This document shows, piece after piece, positions 11,584-23,631 of a DNA stretch of 45,509 nucleotides. The notes below the pieces were generated by a model that worked only from the letters and a program-made list of their open reading frames with translations, was not told the DNA's origin and ran no database searches. Source of the stretch: Terana coerulea (taxonomy: Eukaryota > Basidiomycota > Agaricomycetes > Polyporales > Phanerochaetaceae); assembly GCA_024811115.1 (NCBI GenBank), contig JAKOGH010000228.1:1-45509 (forward strand), given 5' to 3'. Positions within the stretch are counted from its first letter, which is position 1; the number at the start of each line of letters is the position of its first letter. A program made the translations under genes and the position numbers.

Positions 11584-13485
11584 CAGGTATAGACTCTGAG
11601 TATAGAAAAGACGTTCAGCGTTGAGCCCAATAACCCAGAACGAAAAGAAATAGACGTAGCGCATAACTCCTCAGCTGGATTCTTCAACAGTGTGTTCTGG
11701 GTGCGAAGGAGATCTTCATCTCTCCCGTCTCGTTGTAGATGCCGTAGCCGGGCTCCATGTAGTCGGAGTAAATGTGCGCGAACCAGCCGACGCCACCCCC
11801 AGGCGCGGCTTTAAAGTACTCGCAGTGCTGGTCCAGCAAAACGAAGTAGTCCTGACGACATCTGTGAGCTGGGTTCAAGACACGTCAATGCAGCAATCCG
11901 ATACTCACTTGCTCGTTCTGTATGTCGGAGACTGCTAGCGGACTATTCGGATGTTGGCTTGGCAGCGTAGCCGAAGAGAGCCAGCCATTCTACAGCACGG
12001 GCATTGGTAAGAGCAGCAGTGCACCATCAGAGAACGCTGACCTCGTCCAGATACATCTTCTTCCCGTCACCATGCGCGATGAACCAGTCAAGGTCCTCAG
12101 TGACCAACGGCCAAGAAGCGTTTGCTAAACGAAGCGAATGAGCATAAAAAGCCCATATATCTCACGGATCCATAGCTCACCAGTCGATGCCTTTGACGAG
12201 TAGAAAGGCAGTATGTGTATGTTGATGAAGTCGATGGCGTCGAGCACATCCTGCGCACCGCCGCGCTCTTGGTATCCATACGCGAGCTCGCTGACTGTGA
12301 CGGGGATTTTCAGGCTCGAGAGGTTCTGCTTCGCCAGGATGACCTGCTCTGCCGAGCTGGTCGTGTGGAATCGCGTTGTCGTACAGCGGTTCTGAGCCAA
12401 ACTGGACGCCCCGTGTCACGAATTTGGCAAGCGGGTTTGGCGTGTAGGGAAGCGAAGAGCGAGTCCCGTCTGCCGACCCAAACGTCGTCCCCGTCGAAGC
12501 CAAACTACACGAATATTGAGATCCATGCTTGCTTGGGCTGGATTTGAACTTACCCAGATAAGTGCGTGAACGCCGAGGTTGTTATTCCAGGCCGCTTCTA
12601 CTATATCATCACTGCAGGGAAAACGGTCGGTTCGAAGATATTGAGTAAATACTGCAAATGCTCACTAGAAACCCTCATTATCGCAGAATCCATAGAGCCG
12701 GACGTAGCGACTTTGGAAGTGGTCCCGGATGTCGGCAAACTCCTTGTTCGAGCTGCTCTCGACTTTGACCTGGAAATATGTTGACGTCGAATATCAGAGT
12801 GAAATCTCAGCTGAATTCGCGTACAATCAGTGATTTCATAGCCGAATCCCACGAAGGCGTATTCAGTACTTGGATCGCACCACCAGTCCTTGGTGTCATT
12901 GGGCAAAGCCGAGGGCTTTTGAAAGTCGAGTGCAGGGAAACAACTCTGCCCGAGTGCACTGTTCGTGGGCGTAGCGGTGAGGTCGAGCTCGGCGGGCAGC
13001 GCAGAAACGGCAGCTGCGTTTGCAAGCAGGAGTCCGGAGATGAGAGCGAAGAGCGACATCCTTGCGTCGAGAGCCGCGAGGGCTTGCTGCCTGCAGCATG
13101 GTTTTAAGGAGAGATCGCTAGGACGCCCTCACGGATGCGTCCGGCGGAGAGGGTGTCCGAGAAGAGGGAAGCACGCAGTCCACCCCGCAGCTGCCATGTG
13201 CACATCTCAATCCAGACCGACTTGTGGCCTGCACAGAGACTTAAATGCCTATCCGACTGCCTTGAGCTCGTTGTCAGCTGCCGTCCAGATCAAAGTAATA
13301 GACACCCACCAGGTCGTCAAGCGGGCGGCATCATAAGCAGCACCTTCTGGAAAAGCTCACTAAAGGCTCTCCACAAGGTGTCGTTGTTTGGGTTAGACCT
13401 GATAGGAGAAGTCGAGTTCAACTCGAGGAACCTTGGCTATAGTTTGGGACAGAACGTCCTCCCGAAGTTAGATACGCGATAGGGA
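11584..13485. repeat. Tandem duplication unit 1 (GH17 gene plus promoter)
   Basis: This segment can be aligned by eye with 13698-15580 almost end to end, including about 100 bp after the stop codon (shared GTTGAGCCCAATAACCC) and about 430 bp upstream of the start (shared CGACTTGTGGCCTG and AGGAACCTTGGCT). The duplication therefore copied the promoter as well as the gene. Boundaries are approximate. Confidence 0.75.
11684..13059 (-). pseudogene. GH17 beta-1,3-glucanase-like, copy a, frame-broken
   Basis: Secreted wall glucan hydrolase of glycoside hydrolase family 17 type. Start 13059 gives a signal peptide (MSLFALISGLLLANAAAVSA). Exons carry SCFPALDFQKPSALPND, WWCDPSTEYAFVGFGYEITDC, NNDLGVHAL, FGFDGDDVW, NPLAKFVTRGVQFGSEPLYDN, the acid/base-type SELAYGY, INIHILPF, the nucleophile-type DENGWPS region and the C-terminal GGGVGWFAHIYSDYMEPGYG. 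Six or so short introns match copy b. Relative to copy b it has three extra single bases: a C near 12749, a G near 12439 and a C near 12352. Each shifts the frame; together they restore it only after SELAYG begins. The intervening protein would be garbled. Either a recent pseudogene or consensus errors. Domain identity is good; activity is doubtful as read. Confidence 0.75.
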
Positions 13486-13697
13486 CGCTCAAACCTCGAC
13501 GTTTTGGCCTGTTGCACGCCCTGTTACAGTTCCTCTGCAAGCTCGAGAAACGTGCTGCAAACCAGTTGTAGGTCTGATCACCCTTAATTGGCGGTGATGC
13601 AGCACTCTGTTGCAGTTGGCGGGTTTTCGGCCGACACTAAGTGCTCAAAATGCGTGTGATGGCAGCTGTGATGCCAAGAGTAACGTCATGCTACTTA

Positions 13698-15580
13698 CAT
13701 AGGTATGAGTACAGATAAGATGTTCAGTGTTGAGCCCAATAACCCCGAAAGAAAGTGAGCGGATGCGGCGTATGATTCCCCAATTGGAATATTCAACAGT
13801 GTGTTCTTGGTGCAAAGGAGATCTTCATCTCTCCCGTCTCGTTGTAGATGCCGTAGCCGGGCTCCATGTAGTCGGAGTAGATGTGCGCGAACCAGCCGAC
13901 GCCACCCCCAGGCGCCATTTTGAAGTCCTCGCAGTGCTGGTCTAGCAGAACGAAATAGTCCTGACGACATTTGTGAGCCGGGTTCAAGGCGTATTATTGG
14001 ATAATCCGATACTCACATGCTCGTTCTGTATGTCGGAAACTGCCAGCGGACTATTCGGCTGTACGCTTGGCGAAGTCACAGAAGGCCAGCCGTTCTGTGA
14101 CACGAGTCATTAGTAAGAGCACAAGTGCACCGTCAGAAAATGCTGACCTCGTCCAAATACATCTTCTTCCCATCCCCGCGCGCGATGAACCAGTCAAGGT
14201 CAGTGGTGACCAGCGGCCAAGAAGCATTTGCTACGCGAAGTAGATGAGTATAAAAAGTCTATGTATATCACATGTTCATAGCTCACCAGTCGATGCTTGC
14301 TGCGAGAAGAAAGGCAGCATGTGTATATTGATGAAGTCGACAGCGTCGAGCACGTCCTGCGCGCCGCCGCGCTCCTGGTATCCATACGCGAGTTCGCTGA
14401 CTGTGACGGGAATATTCAGGCTCGAGAGATTTTGTTTCGCCAAGATGACCTGCTCTGCGAGCTGGTCGTGGGGCAGCACGTTGTCGTACAGCGGTTCCGA
14501 GCCAAACTGGACGCCGCGAGTCACGAATTTGGCAAGCGGGTTTGCGTGTAGGGAAGCGAAGAGCGAGTCCCGCCTGCTGATCCAGATGTCGCTCCCGTCG
14601 AAGCCAAACTAAACAATCATTTAGATACATGCTTGCCCGAACCAATATTGAACTTACCCAGACAAGGGCGTGAACGCCGAGGTCGTTGTTCCAGGCCGCT
14701 TCTACTATGTCATCGCTGGAGGAAAACAGATTAGCTTGAAAATCACGCAAAAATGCCAAAGATACTTACTAGAAACCCTCGTTATCGCAGGCTCCATAGA
14801 GACGGATGTAGCGACTTTTGAAGTGATACCGGATATCGGCAAACTCCTTGTTGAGCTGCTCTCGACTTTGGCCTGGAGAGAATTTGCGTCAACTATCAGA
14901 CTGCAGTCCAAGTTGTATTCACGTACAATCCGTCACTTCGTAGCTGAACCCCACGAAGGCATATTCCGTACTTGGGTCACACCACCAGTGCTTGTTATCC
15001 TTAGGCAAGAACAACGGTTTTGTGGAAGTCAAGCGCCGGGAAGCAGCTCGCCTCGAGGGCATCGTTTGCGGGCGTCGCGGTGAGGTTGAGCTCGACGGGC
15101 AGCGCAGAAACGACGGCTGCGCTCGCAAGTAGGATCCCGGAGACGAAGGTGGAGAGCGACATCTTTGCGTCGGCGAACCCGAGGGGCTTGCTGCCTGCAG
15201 CAAGGTTTTATGAAGAGATAACTAGGAAGCCCTCACGGAGGCGTCGGGCAGAGAGAGTGTTCGAGAAGGAAGGAGCACGCAGCCCTCCCGGCAGCTGACA
15301 TGCGTGCATCTCAATCTAGGCCGACTTGTGGCCTGTACAAAGGCTAAAAATGCCTAGCCAACCACCTTGAACTTGTTGTCAGCCGCCGGTCCAGATCACA
15401 ATAGCAGGCACCCACAAGGTCGTTAAGCAGGCGGTGTTATAGGCATCATCTTCTAAAAGGGGTTGTTGAAGGCTCTGCACAGGATGTCACTATTTTGGCC
15501 GTTCATGATAGGAGCTAGTGAGAGTTCAAGTGAAGGAACCTTGGCTGGAGTGCGGGACACCTCCTCCCGAGATTAGACGC
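13698..15580. repeat. Tandem duplication unit 2 (GH17 gene plus promoter)
   Basis: Second copy of the unit at 11584-13485 in the same orientation, separated from it by about 210 bp of unshared sequence. Coding parts are near identical while introns and upstream sequence have diverged moderately, so the duplication is not very recent. Confidence 0.75.
13793..15162 (-). pseudogene. GH17 beta-1,3-glucanase-like, copy b, frame-broken in exon 1
   Basis: Paralogue of the gene at 11684-13059. Start 15162 gives signal peptide MSLSTFVSGILLASAAVVSA, then SCFPALDFHK, after which one extra base near 15022 puts a TAA in frame; the neighbouring frame continues LPKDNKHWWCDPSTEYAFVG. All later exons join cleanly: DCQSREQLNKEFADIRYHF, SRYIRLYGACDNEGFY, DDIVEAAWNNDLGVHALVW, FGFDGSDIWISRRDSLF, LAEQVILAKQNLSSLNIPV, VSELAYGYQERGG, LVTTDLDWFIARGDGKKMYL, DENGWPS, and a tail ending SFAPRTHC. 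The candidate acid/base and nucleophile glutamates are both present. Only the signal peptide region is out of frame, so a short unrecognised intron or a misread base would restore the gene. It is the better preserved of the two copies. Confidence 0.75.
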
Positions 15581-16227
15581 GCGGTGTCACGCGAAGAGCT
15601 CGACCACAAGTCCGCATATTCTGCGCCAAAAACTGGTGCCGGCTTTGCTTCAGCTACCTACTCTGAGAAGTCATCCGCAATGAGAGAAGCAGTACGGAGG
15701 CATGCTGAACCACAAGGGTATCGTGCACATGATACCTATCATGAGCCCTGACCAGAGCGTTAAGTCTGAATCAGAACAGCGTCAGACGATTCCGACTGAC
15801 TTCGAGAATTCATAGTTATCCGAAGATTACCAGCCCGGGGCCGTATTGACAGGTAGCGCACTCGTTCGACACGAGACGGAGGACCACGTACGGGCCGACG
15901 GGAGCCGGCGAAGCTCGAACAAAAAGTAAGGAATTGCTGCTGTGGGAATAGTCGGGTTTGAAGCTTTGAAGTCGGTTCGGTAAGTGCGTCCTGGTCGGGA
16001 GAACTGTCTTTCGCCAGTGGAGAAGCTGTAGCTGTCTTCACATAGTCGGGCCATGCTTAACCAAACCTAGACGGGACTTACCTGAATAGGGCGTGCTCTT
16101 TCGAACAGCGAAGGGGTGAATGAAAATGAGTGCACTGAAGGATGGTATCATATATGATGGCTCCGGGATTAGATCAGGTTTTTGGAAGGAGGAGTCCGGG
16201 TATTATGAGAGGTCCGAGGAGGTAATA
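15581..16227. other. Intergenic, no gene seen
   Basis: Between the GH17 duplication and the 3' end of the gelsolin gene. Minus-strand frames around 15760-16054 are open for 75-93 codons but show no domain or convincing splice partners. Confidence 0.45.
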
Positions 16228-19200
16228 CTAGTGCTCTGCAGGAAGACCAAGAGGCAGCATGGTATCGTCACTAAGCTGCCTTCTCTCCCACGCAGTCTTT
16301 TCCAGCTGGATGCGGATCAGATTATGAACGGACTCAGAAAACTCGTGACGCACATGCTCAACAGCTTCCATAGAGGATAGCAGGTTCATGTGGTCGGGTG
16401 TTGCGCCTCGGTTCTGCATTTGGTAAGCAAAAATCATGATAGCACTCTTCGTGCCACATACCAAAGCAGTCTCGTCAAGCTCCCGGTAAGTGAGACGCAG
16501 ATCGGCAGGTAGCTGACTTGGCAAAATAAGCACATGTACTGTGGGTGAAAATGGTCGGGAAGCAGCGGTTGCCTCCGACAAGTCCTGGACAGCGGGAGTA
16601 AATGTTGCGTCCAGAGTATTGACTCAAGTGTCGTGCTTACCTTGGCAATGTTCAGAGCTAGTCGGATGTCTCTGCGCTTGCCACGAGCATCGCTGCCAAC
16701 GAGGACAAAGAACTCCCAGATGCAGTCCAAAATGTATACATGCTCCTGAAATCCGGATTCGTGGCCAAGAGAAGCTGGTGAAACAATCTAGAAAATGTCA
16801 ACATATAACCATCGCATAACGACAAGCACTCACAGTTCGATCCTGGGCGTCTGCATCCACCAACCACGCCTTCGCAGGCACGGACTCAGACGTCGACTTC
16901 CATTTCCAGTAATCGGCTTTGGCGTATTCGCCTTCACCCAGGATGAGCCAGAACATCTCGTCTTCATCATCAGTGCCTTCCCTCAGCTCGATGACGCTGG
17001 AAGGATCCGATGACAGGCTCTGAGCGTACTTTAGCGCCGCCTCTTGCTCAACAGACGTCGAGCCACAGCCATGCCAGACGTAAAATGTCTCGAGCAGGGA
17101 GAGGCAGCAGCTAAATCCCGAGCACAAGTTTCGGATGTTCTACATCCATGTCAGGCGTTGTTCGACATAGACGAATGTCGGCACTTACGAGCTCCAGCTC
17201 GTCGATGTATACCATTCCGCTGAGCGATCGGACTAGGTGCATAGCTGTGTTTTCTCTTGACCAAAGAGCACGGGTGCCCTGTCAAGTAATCAGCCGCTAG
17301 TGCCCACGTGGAATAACCTGCGGATATGTACCTGTCTTATGGCGATCTGGCCGCCAAGACAAGACACCATTGCCGCAGGTTCGGCATGTTGCCTGACAGC
17401 AACCTGAGGAATTGGTTGTTAGTGGCTTGCTGAAAAATATGACAGCGTAAATGTACCAAGGGCGTGCTGTACCTCCTCGCCAGCTCCTGCAGTTTCTTCT
17501 CTTCCCGCTCTCCGCTCTGGGACTTGGAACCGCGCCAGGCCCAAACTTCCGTGTTGACAAGCCCGCTCGACTTGGTCTTGAAGCGATGGATCACCGCCAA
17601 CACCTCCATGTCGTAGAAGACATTGGAGTCGGTCTCGATCGCGGCGGCGTTGTTCCCAGAAATAGACATGACATCCACGGATATTGATGTTACATCGGGA
17701 TTTGGCTTGTACGTCGAAGGCTTGAAGTTCAGCAGCGGAGTAATGTCCACGGACGGTAGCGGCTCATCGTAATGATCTGAGTCGAACAGTAAGCTGACTA
17801 ACTTGAAAGTGACCATGGGGGAATGCGCACCGAAGGTAACTGTACTGTCGTCGACTACCACAGGTTCTTCCAAATTCGTTTCCTCAGGAATAGCCGCACA
17901 ATCCATTGCAGGTGCCTCATCTAACCGCTCAGTTGGCTGTAGTGCAGTCTCACTCTGAGGCAAGACTAACTCCGCAGCTAGCTCTGAGGGCTCGACGACT
18001 GGGATAGGTTCTTCTGGAAGGACCGGAGGTACTGAATGTCGCGGCAGGGTGTTCGCAGGTGAATGGATAGGCGTCTTCTCCTCGACAAGCGGCGGCATCA
18101 TAAAGGCGGAGTACTTCTCGTAGCTCGACTTCCGTCTGTCGGGGGACACTGGGCTGGCAAGCCTATCGGCTGATCCCCAGCTGGAGATCATGGTCTGAAC
18201 GTCCAGCTTTGGTGCCGAAGCTTCAAGAGGGGGTTCGAAGGCGTTTTTCTCTACCACCGGAGAAGCAGGCGCAGAATCATTGAGTCTTCTTTCTTGCTCT
18301 TCTTGCTCGTACAGCGCCGCGGCGACGTCCATGACAGTCGCCCTGTTGCCAGTGCTTGGAATACGGACATGCTTTGGACGCACAGGTTTTGCCGGCGATT
18401 TGGGAACTATTTCGTGTTCCGGCGCTTTGGGTTGTGGTGGAGGAATAACGACGGCCACGGCGGGAGGTGGGTCGTCGAGGGGAAATGTACCCGTCTGCTT
18501 GCGCCAGTGGAGGGAGGGCTTGGATTCGGCTCTCGAGATTCTCTGGCAGGAGTGAGCACCGCGATGTCCGACGAAAGGGTTATGACGGAAACTGGGGGCG
18601 GAAGTGCGCCGGCGCCTTGTCGAGGGGTCACAGCAGCCGCATTCTCAATTCCGGCCCTGCTTGGCCCATTTGTGTCCGAAGTAGTATTGCTCAAAGGGGA
18701 CTGTACGTGCGCTGTCTTCGCCTTACGGGGTTTACGCGCTCGATCCTTGGTCGGCTGTATAGCCAGAAAGAATCAGCCTCTGACAGTCATAAATCCATAG
18801 AATCAGAACAAAAACATCCAAGGAGAACATCAACCATGATAATCCGAAGGGTAGATCTATATTACCAAAATGAACGTACATGATTCAAGGGCTTCCCGCT
18901 ATTCGCTCCCACAGACCTATCATGCGCAGCCTCTGACTCCACGGTCCCGCCTACACTTCTTGCTCTTGAACGTGCGCGTACGCGGAGTCCCATTTCATCA
19001 ACATCGGGCGAAGCGGCGCGGCCGCGAGATGCTCTTGAGGACGGCCTGGACGGAGGGGCACTCGTAGGTGGATTGTCTCCTGTCTTGGTCGGCTTAATGT
19101 AGGAAATCATGGTCGTAGACGAGCCAAGGCCACGCTTCTGGGATACTGGGGGCTGTGGTTTGCCGCTTCGCTCTTTGCGGATGTCGGTCGAGGTACCTTG

Positions 19201-20864
19201 TCCGATGTTGTTGCATGCGCAATAGACGGAAGGGAAGCAACGGACTTGAGGCTCCTGCCAGTGTAATCAGGCTTGACGGCCTTGGCAGCATTGGGATTAA
19301 ATGGGGTTGGCACTGGCGAGGACGATGTTGTCGAAGAATAGTCGGACGCTGATGATGGGTCGACCGTACGTGTCTTCCTTAACGGGACAGGTTTCGGGGA
19401 AATGATAGGGGGGTCGGGCTGTTGTTGAACTGCCACCTATCGAGAACGGATGCCTTCCGGGCGTATCCCTCTCCCTCTCGGGAGTTGTGGCGCTGGAAGA
19501 GCTGTTGCCTGCCTCGAGATGGCTACTTGCTTTGACGATATTTGCAACAAATCCGCGGCCCTGCAGCCTGCTGATGCTTGGGGTAGGATCCTTGGCGGCT
19601 GGTGGCTTCAGGAAAGCACCAGTTGCAGGCTGCCCAAGAGGGATCTGTGGACCCTGCAACGACTTTCGAGGGGTCGGCTGTATGGGTTTGGCCAGGCCAG
19701 TAGTGTGACTGGTGACTGGAGACTTCGAAGAGGAAGGTGAGGGAGAATAGCCAGCGGAGGGGGAAGATGGCTGATGGGTAGGTGTATGTGGCATAGGGAG
19801 AAACTGAAGTGCCTCGTGAAGGACTTGGTCGTGAGACGTGACTGGTAGGCGTTGTCGGCGTATGGCGGCCAGACGGAAACATGGTTTCTTCGAAGACACG
19901 TAGTCACCCGATACATTGTTGTACGTGGAAGTGGGGCGAGGGGAGACTTTCGCGACAGGAGAGTCCTTCGTAGGACTACTCGAGAGAGCCTGCGGAGGGA
20001 CCAGTGGGCGTGCTCATCGTACGCTGCCTGGCGGACTGCCAGTGGTTGACTGGCGCAGCATTGATCTTCTCCGGGCTTGCTGAACGACGCTCTGGTGCAC
20101 CTTCAGCGCGGGTAGGTCGTACATCCGTTACCGCAGGTGCGGGGCTTTTGATCCTAATGTTAGGCTGAGGGCTTGGGCTTTTGAGCGAAGGGCTCGGCTC
20201 TGGCTGACTCCGCCCTTTCACCGCCAATCCTGGCATAGCGACGCCTCCCCGACCGAACACAGGGTGTGGTGCGGTCGACGGCGCGCTGCTCAAATTGTGT
20301 CGGGTCGTGCGCATCCTGCTGAGGCGCATGTCTGTTCAAGCGAGGTCCGGTAGCGCGTCCACCCATGAACGCAGCCAAAGACATAGGTTCAGCGGATGCT
20401 TTACCATTGCTCGAAGATGAACCTGTATTCTTCGATGCGCCTGTACGAGCTTGACTTTCACCCATGAGCTTCCGCAGCGTATCCTCCTGAGTCCGTTGTT
20501 TGTCAATCGAGCTCGGAAAGCCTTCAGTCGTCGCAGAGCTTGGCGTATTGTCCTTCAAAGTCTTCGCGACGTCAGTACTAGCTACATATCCCGAAGTAGC
20601 CACCTCACTCATAAATTCATTAAGGCATAAGGAATAGACACATACATAAATCCACACTCATTCCTCGCCCAGTGCTCCTACGCATGCGCGCAATCCGAGA
20701 TGCAGCAATCTCCTCTTCCAGTCTTCTTTTGTCTCCGCTTCCTCATCTTCATCTACCTGCCTCTGCAGAGCTTTGATCTTACTCGTCCATTCCGCTAGCC
20801 CACCATCCGGCTTCGCGGGCACGTCGACTGTGCGCCGTCGGGCAGCTGGATCAGCGCGGTCCAT
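16228..20864 (-). CDS. DUF4045-gelsolin repeat protein
   Basis: Large actin-related protein: N-terminal disordered DUF4045 region followed by gelsolin/villin-type repeats. Start 20864 (MDRADPAARRRTVDVPAKPDG) begins a coiled segment KIKALQRQVDEDEE. Family hallmarks follow: SLAAFMGGRATGPRLNRHAP, PHPVFGRGGVAMPGL, KASVLDRW, PKPVPLRKTRTVD, RPKHVRIPSTGNRATVMDVA. The long open exon 17337-18458 leads into the repeats: NTEVWAWRGSKSQSGEREEK, CLGGQIAIRQGTRALWS, ETFYVWHGCGSTSVEQEAA, EMFWLILGEGEYAKADYW and IWEFFVLVGSDARGKRRDIR, ending LPLGLPAEH with the stop at 16228. Such proteins are expected to bind or remodel actin, role inferred from the family. In the N-terminal half the hallmarks lie in different frames not explained by introns (near 20735, 20295, 19440 twice, 18540), each needing one or two bases. 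Divergent from METTL16, sharing about 340 bp. Confidence 0.83.
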
Positions 20865-21205
20865 TTCGGACGTAGCAAGAGTAGGACGGAGTAACCAGAC
20901 AGATCTGCAGGTGGGAGTAGTGGTTACGAGGCATTTGTTCTCGGGAACACGCAGAAGGCAGCAGGCGTAGCGACCCCGGCATCACTCGCGGTGGCAGTGA
21001 TCGCCGCTAGCAGACCCCGAATACCCGGATTCGGCCTGGCGCCGGAATCGCCGCCCTTGCAATCACAAAGACCTTCAAGCCACTAGCCAGGACCTTCACC
21101 GCTGTCATTTGAGGTGAGCACTCATCATATTCTCTCATTTATTTCAATAATTAATCTTGCTTGAGGGAAGTTTTGAGTCACGGACATAGTTGCTCACCAC
21201 CTGAG

Positions 21206-23007
21206 ATGCATCCCCGCAACCCGTACGGGAGCGCCCCTGATTTCATTGCACTCGCGGACGTCTACCCTAGATTGAAACCTTGTGAGTAAGGTTGTAATTC
21301 ATTTCGCAAGATAAGAAACCCACACTGGCTTAAACAGCATTATAAGGGGGCCACGCAGGGGCTTCCATAAACTTCCAGGATCAGGCGGCTCAGCGGTAAG
21401 CTCTAGGAATAAACATTGCGCAGAAAACTCAAATTTTAAATATAGCGCAGATGCCTCACACAGGCCTTGCTCGAACGAGACTTCAATTTAGCCGTGACTT
21501 TACCAGATGATCGGTTATGTCCTCCGGTGAGTGGAATGTGTCATCGTGCAATGACACGAACTGAGCTTGACATAGGTACCAAATAGGTATTTTGCACCTT
21601 TGAGAGGACTGGCTCCAGGAATGCCAACTCTTTACTAGGTTGAACTATATTCTGTGGCTGCAGGATGTGTTGGAAGCCATCAATACCCCTACATCTGATG
21701 GCAAGCTCGTGCGAGGCAACGACATGTAAGGACGCTTTCGCGCGTTCTACCTACCCACTGAAGTAATCCCAATGCAGCGGTACAGGAGCATCTGCCATTT
21801 ACCCTCTGCTTGGATGCAGAATGGATCCGAGTTGGCGAGTCAAGGCTACCGAGGTGGACGACAAGTCTATTGCATACGCACGACAGAATGTCACAGCGAA
21901 CAAGCTTGACGCTCGCATCGAAATTGTGAAGACCGAACGCTCTGGGGATATTTTCCCTGAGGTGATCTTTGAGTGAGTGCGCATTCTCAGGAGAGAACTT
22001 GAATCTTACGAAGCTGACAGGTCCGAGGGTTCTATTGACTTCACCATGTGCAACCCACCATTTTACGGTAGTAGAGAAGAAGTTATGAGCTCGGCGGAGG
22101 CAAGGAGGTCGGACCTAGCGCTGTGTGCACTGGTGCAGATACGGAAATGATAACTTCAGGTGGTGAGGTCGCTTTCGTAGGCCGGATGGTCCACGAGAGC
22201 CTGAAGCTCGGTATGCGATGTCGGTATGTTCAGACTGGATGTACACATGAATCACACGACCGCTCACCTTGTGGTTGGTTAGCTGGTATACGTCCATGCT
22301 TGGAAAGGCGTCTTCGCTTACAGCAATTGTTGCGCTACTGAAAGCCGAGAAGGTGAGTATTATACTACAGCGTGGGTGAGTTGCATAGGTGATATTCCAT
22401 CGTCTAGATTGATAACTACGCCATTACCGAGTTTGTACAAGGCAAGACTCGAAGGTGGGCAGTCGCATGGACATTTGGAGATGTGCATTTGCCCGACGTA
22501 AGTATGCGTACACGGGAATTACGTGTCTGCTACATTGACAGTCATGATACTCTAGAATCTGGCCAGGATCCACAATCCCGCACTGCAGGGTATCATGCCT
22601 GTGAGGAATACCCTGCAACAGACATTCACACAATTCCGACGTCAGATAGACTTGGAAAGAAGTCTGTCTGGCGTCCTGGAAAACATTGAGGGTGTTTGTG
22701 TAGCAGGCAAGGATGACCATGGGATTCTCGTGTGTGCCTCACGGAACACTTGGTCGAGAGCAGCACGACGGCGGAAACTCGCAGCGATGGAAACAAATGC
22801 TGACTCAGAGCAGATGCTTCCTGCGTTATCGTGCCGGATACAATGCATTGACCCCGAACCGGATTCGCGAGGAGCAAGTAACAAACGTCTGACGTTGGAG
22901 TTTTCTGGGTTCGCGGCAAAGATCGTGGGTTGTTCGAAAGCTTCACGAGCCATGTCGCCAGGAAAATAGAACCAGGTGCACGCGTTCGTGATGTCAATAT
23001 GTTGTAG
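21206..23007 (+). CDS. METTL16-type RNA N6-adenosine methyltransferase
   Basis: SAM-dependent methyltransferase of the METTL16 family, which methylates adenosine in U6 snRNA and some structured mRNAs; nuclear. Start 21206 gives [20 protein letters not shown]. Exons follow with [29 protein letters not shown], an 11-nt microexon (21576-21586) supplying [21 protein letters not shown], the SAM-site [29 protein letters not shown], the catalytic [44 protein letters not shown], and [19 protein letters not shown]. The C-terminal block reads [20 protein letters not shown]. Two single-base shortages break the frame: one between NPPF and VCTGA at GCAAGG (22101) and one at TTTT (22901). With both restored the stop is TAG at 23005-23007; as read it stops at 22969 after the second shift. 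Both breaks are in homopolymers, so sequence error is more likely than loss. Convergent with the complex I gene, 68 bp apart. Confidence 0.85.
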
Positions 23008-23075
23008 TGGAACCTCCAAGGTGTAGATGTGCGGATGTGGAAAACAGAATGTATTGCGTCTAAGGAAGGTAGAGC

Positions 23076-23440
23076 TCAATGGTGCTCGCTGTGTGCGTGG
23101 TCTTCGTGCCCGTGACCGTGCGCTTCCCAAGGGTGACCACCCTGACCCAAGTCAGACCGATGTAGACAACATAGCGGAGACAAACGTACCAGAAGCTTTG
23201 CCCCATCCTTCCTGAGTAAACGGATAAGCGTCACGTATTGGCATAAAGACGGGTAGACGTACCTTGCGCGGTAGAAGATGAAGAACCACATTGTCGCACC
23301 AAGCGTGGTTGACAAGAACCTGTACTTGAAGCCCGGAAGGTGAGGGTGGAACCCTGAGCCAGAAGCTGTGGAAAGCACTTTCTTCAGTACGTCGACGAAC
23401 ATCATTAGGGATGATGGGACTGACGGTGTGCCCCGGCCAT
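23076..23440 (-). CDS. Complex I accessory subunit, NDUFB2-like
   Basis: Tiny mitochondrial inner-membrane protein of NADH:ubiquinone oxidoreductase. Four exons (23440-23425, 23365-23263, 23211-23190, 23141-23076) join in frame to 68 residues: MAGAHPSG, GFHPHLPGFKYRFLSTTLG, then a membrane segment ATMWFFIFYRARKDGAKLL, then GGHPWEAHGHGHEDHAH. The single membrane helix preceded by a HLP-Y-R motif and followed by a HPWE and His-rich tail is what I know of fungal NDUFB2-type subunits, so the family call is by recalled resemblance. A longer single-exon reading beginning at 23405 is possible but reads through a normal GTACGT intron and lacks the family spacing. It shares a 191-bp divergent promoter with the large gene starting at 23632. 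Confidence 0.7.
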
Positions 23441-23631
23441 GTCGACGCAGAGAGGATGGAGGTAACTCGCGAACAGTCTAGCGCCCAAGAGGTGATCTCA
23501 GAGGCGTGTAATGGGCGTCTACTACATCTCCTTTCGCACTTCGCCGCCTTCAGCTCATATTGCTCTGACCGCGACATCGACGCGTCCGCCTCCTCCTTTG
23601 TCGCCGTTGAGCAAGGCATACGCCGCCAAAA
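23441..23631. promoter_or_regulatory. Short bidirectional promoter region
   Basis: The only 191 bp between the divergent starts at 23440 (minus) and 23632 (plus). No canonical TATA is evident on either side. It must hold both 5' leaders, so co-regulation of the two genes is possible. Inferred from gene layout. Confidence 0.5.

Noticed and set aside
10364..15162. Secondary-metabolite or wall-degradation gene cluster
   Set aside because: Only a GPI protein and two GH17 paralogues adjoin; no synthase, transporter or regulator is present.
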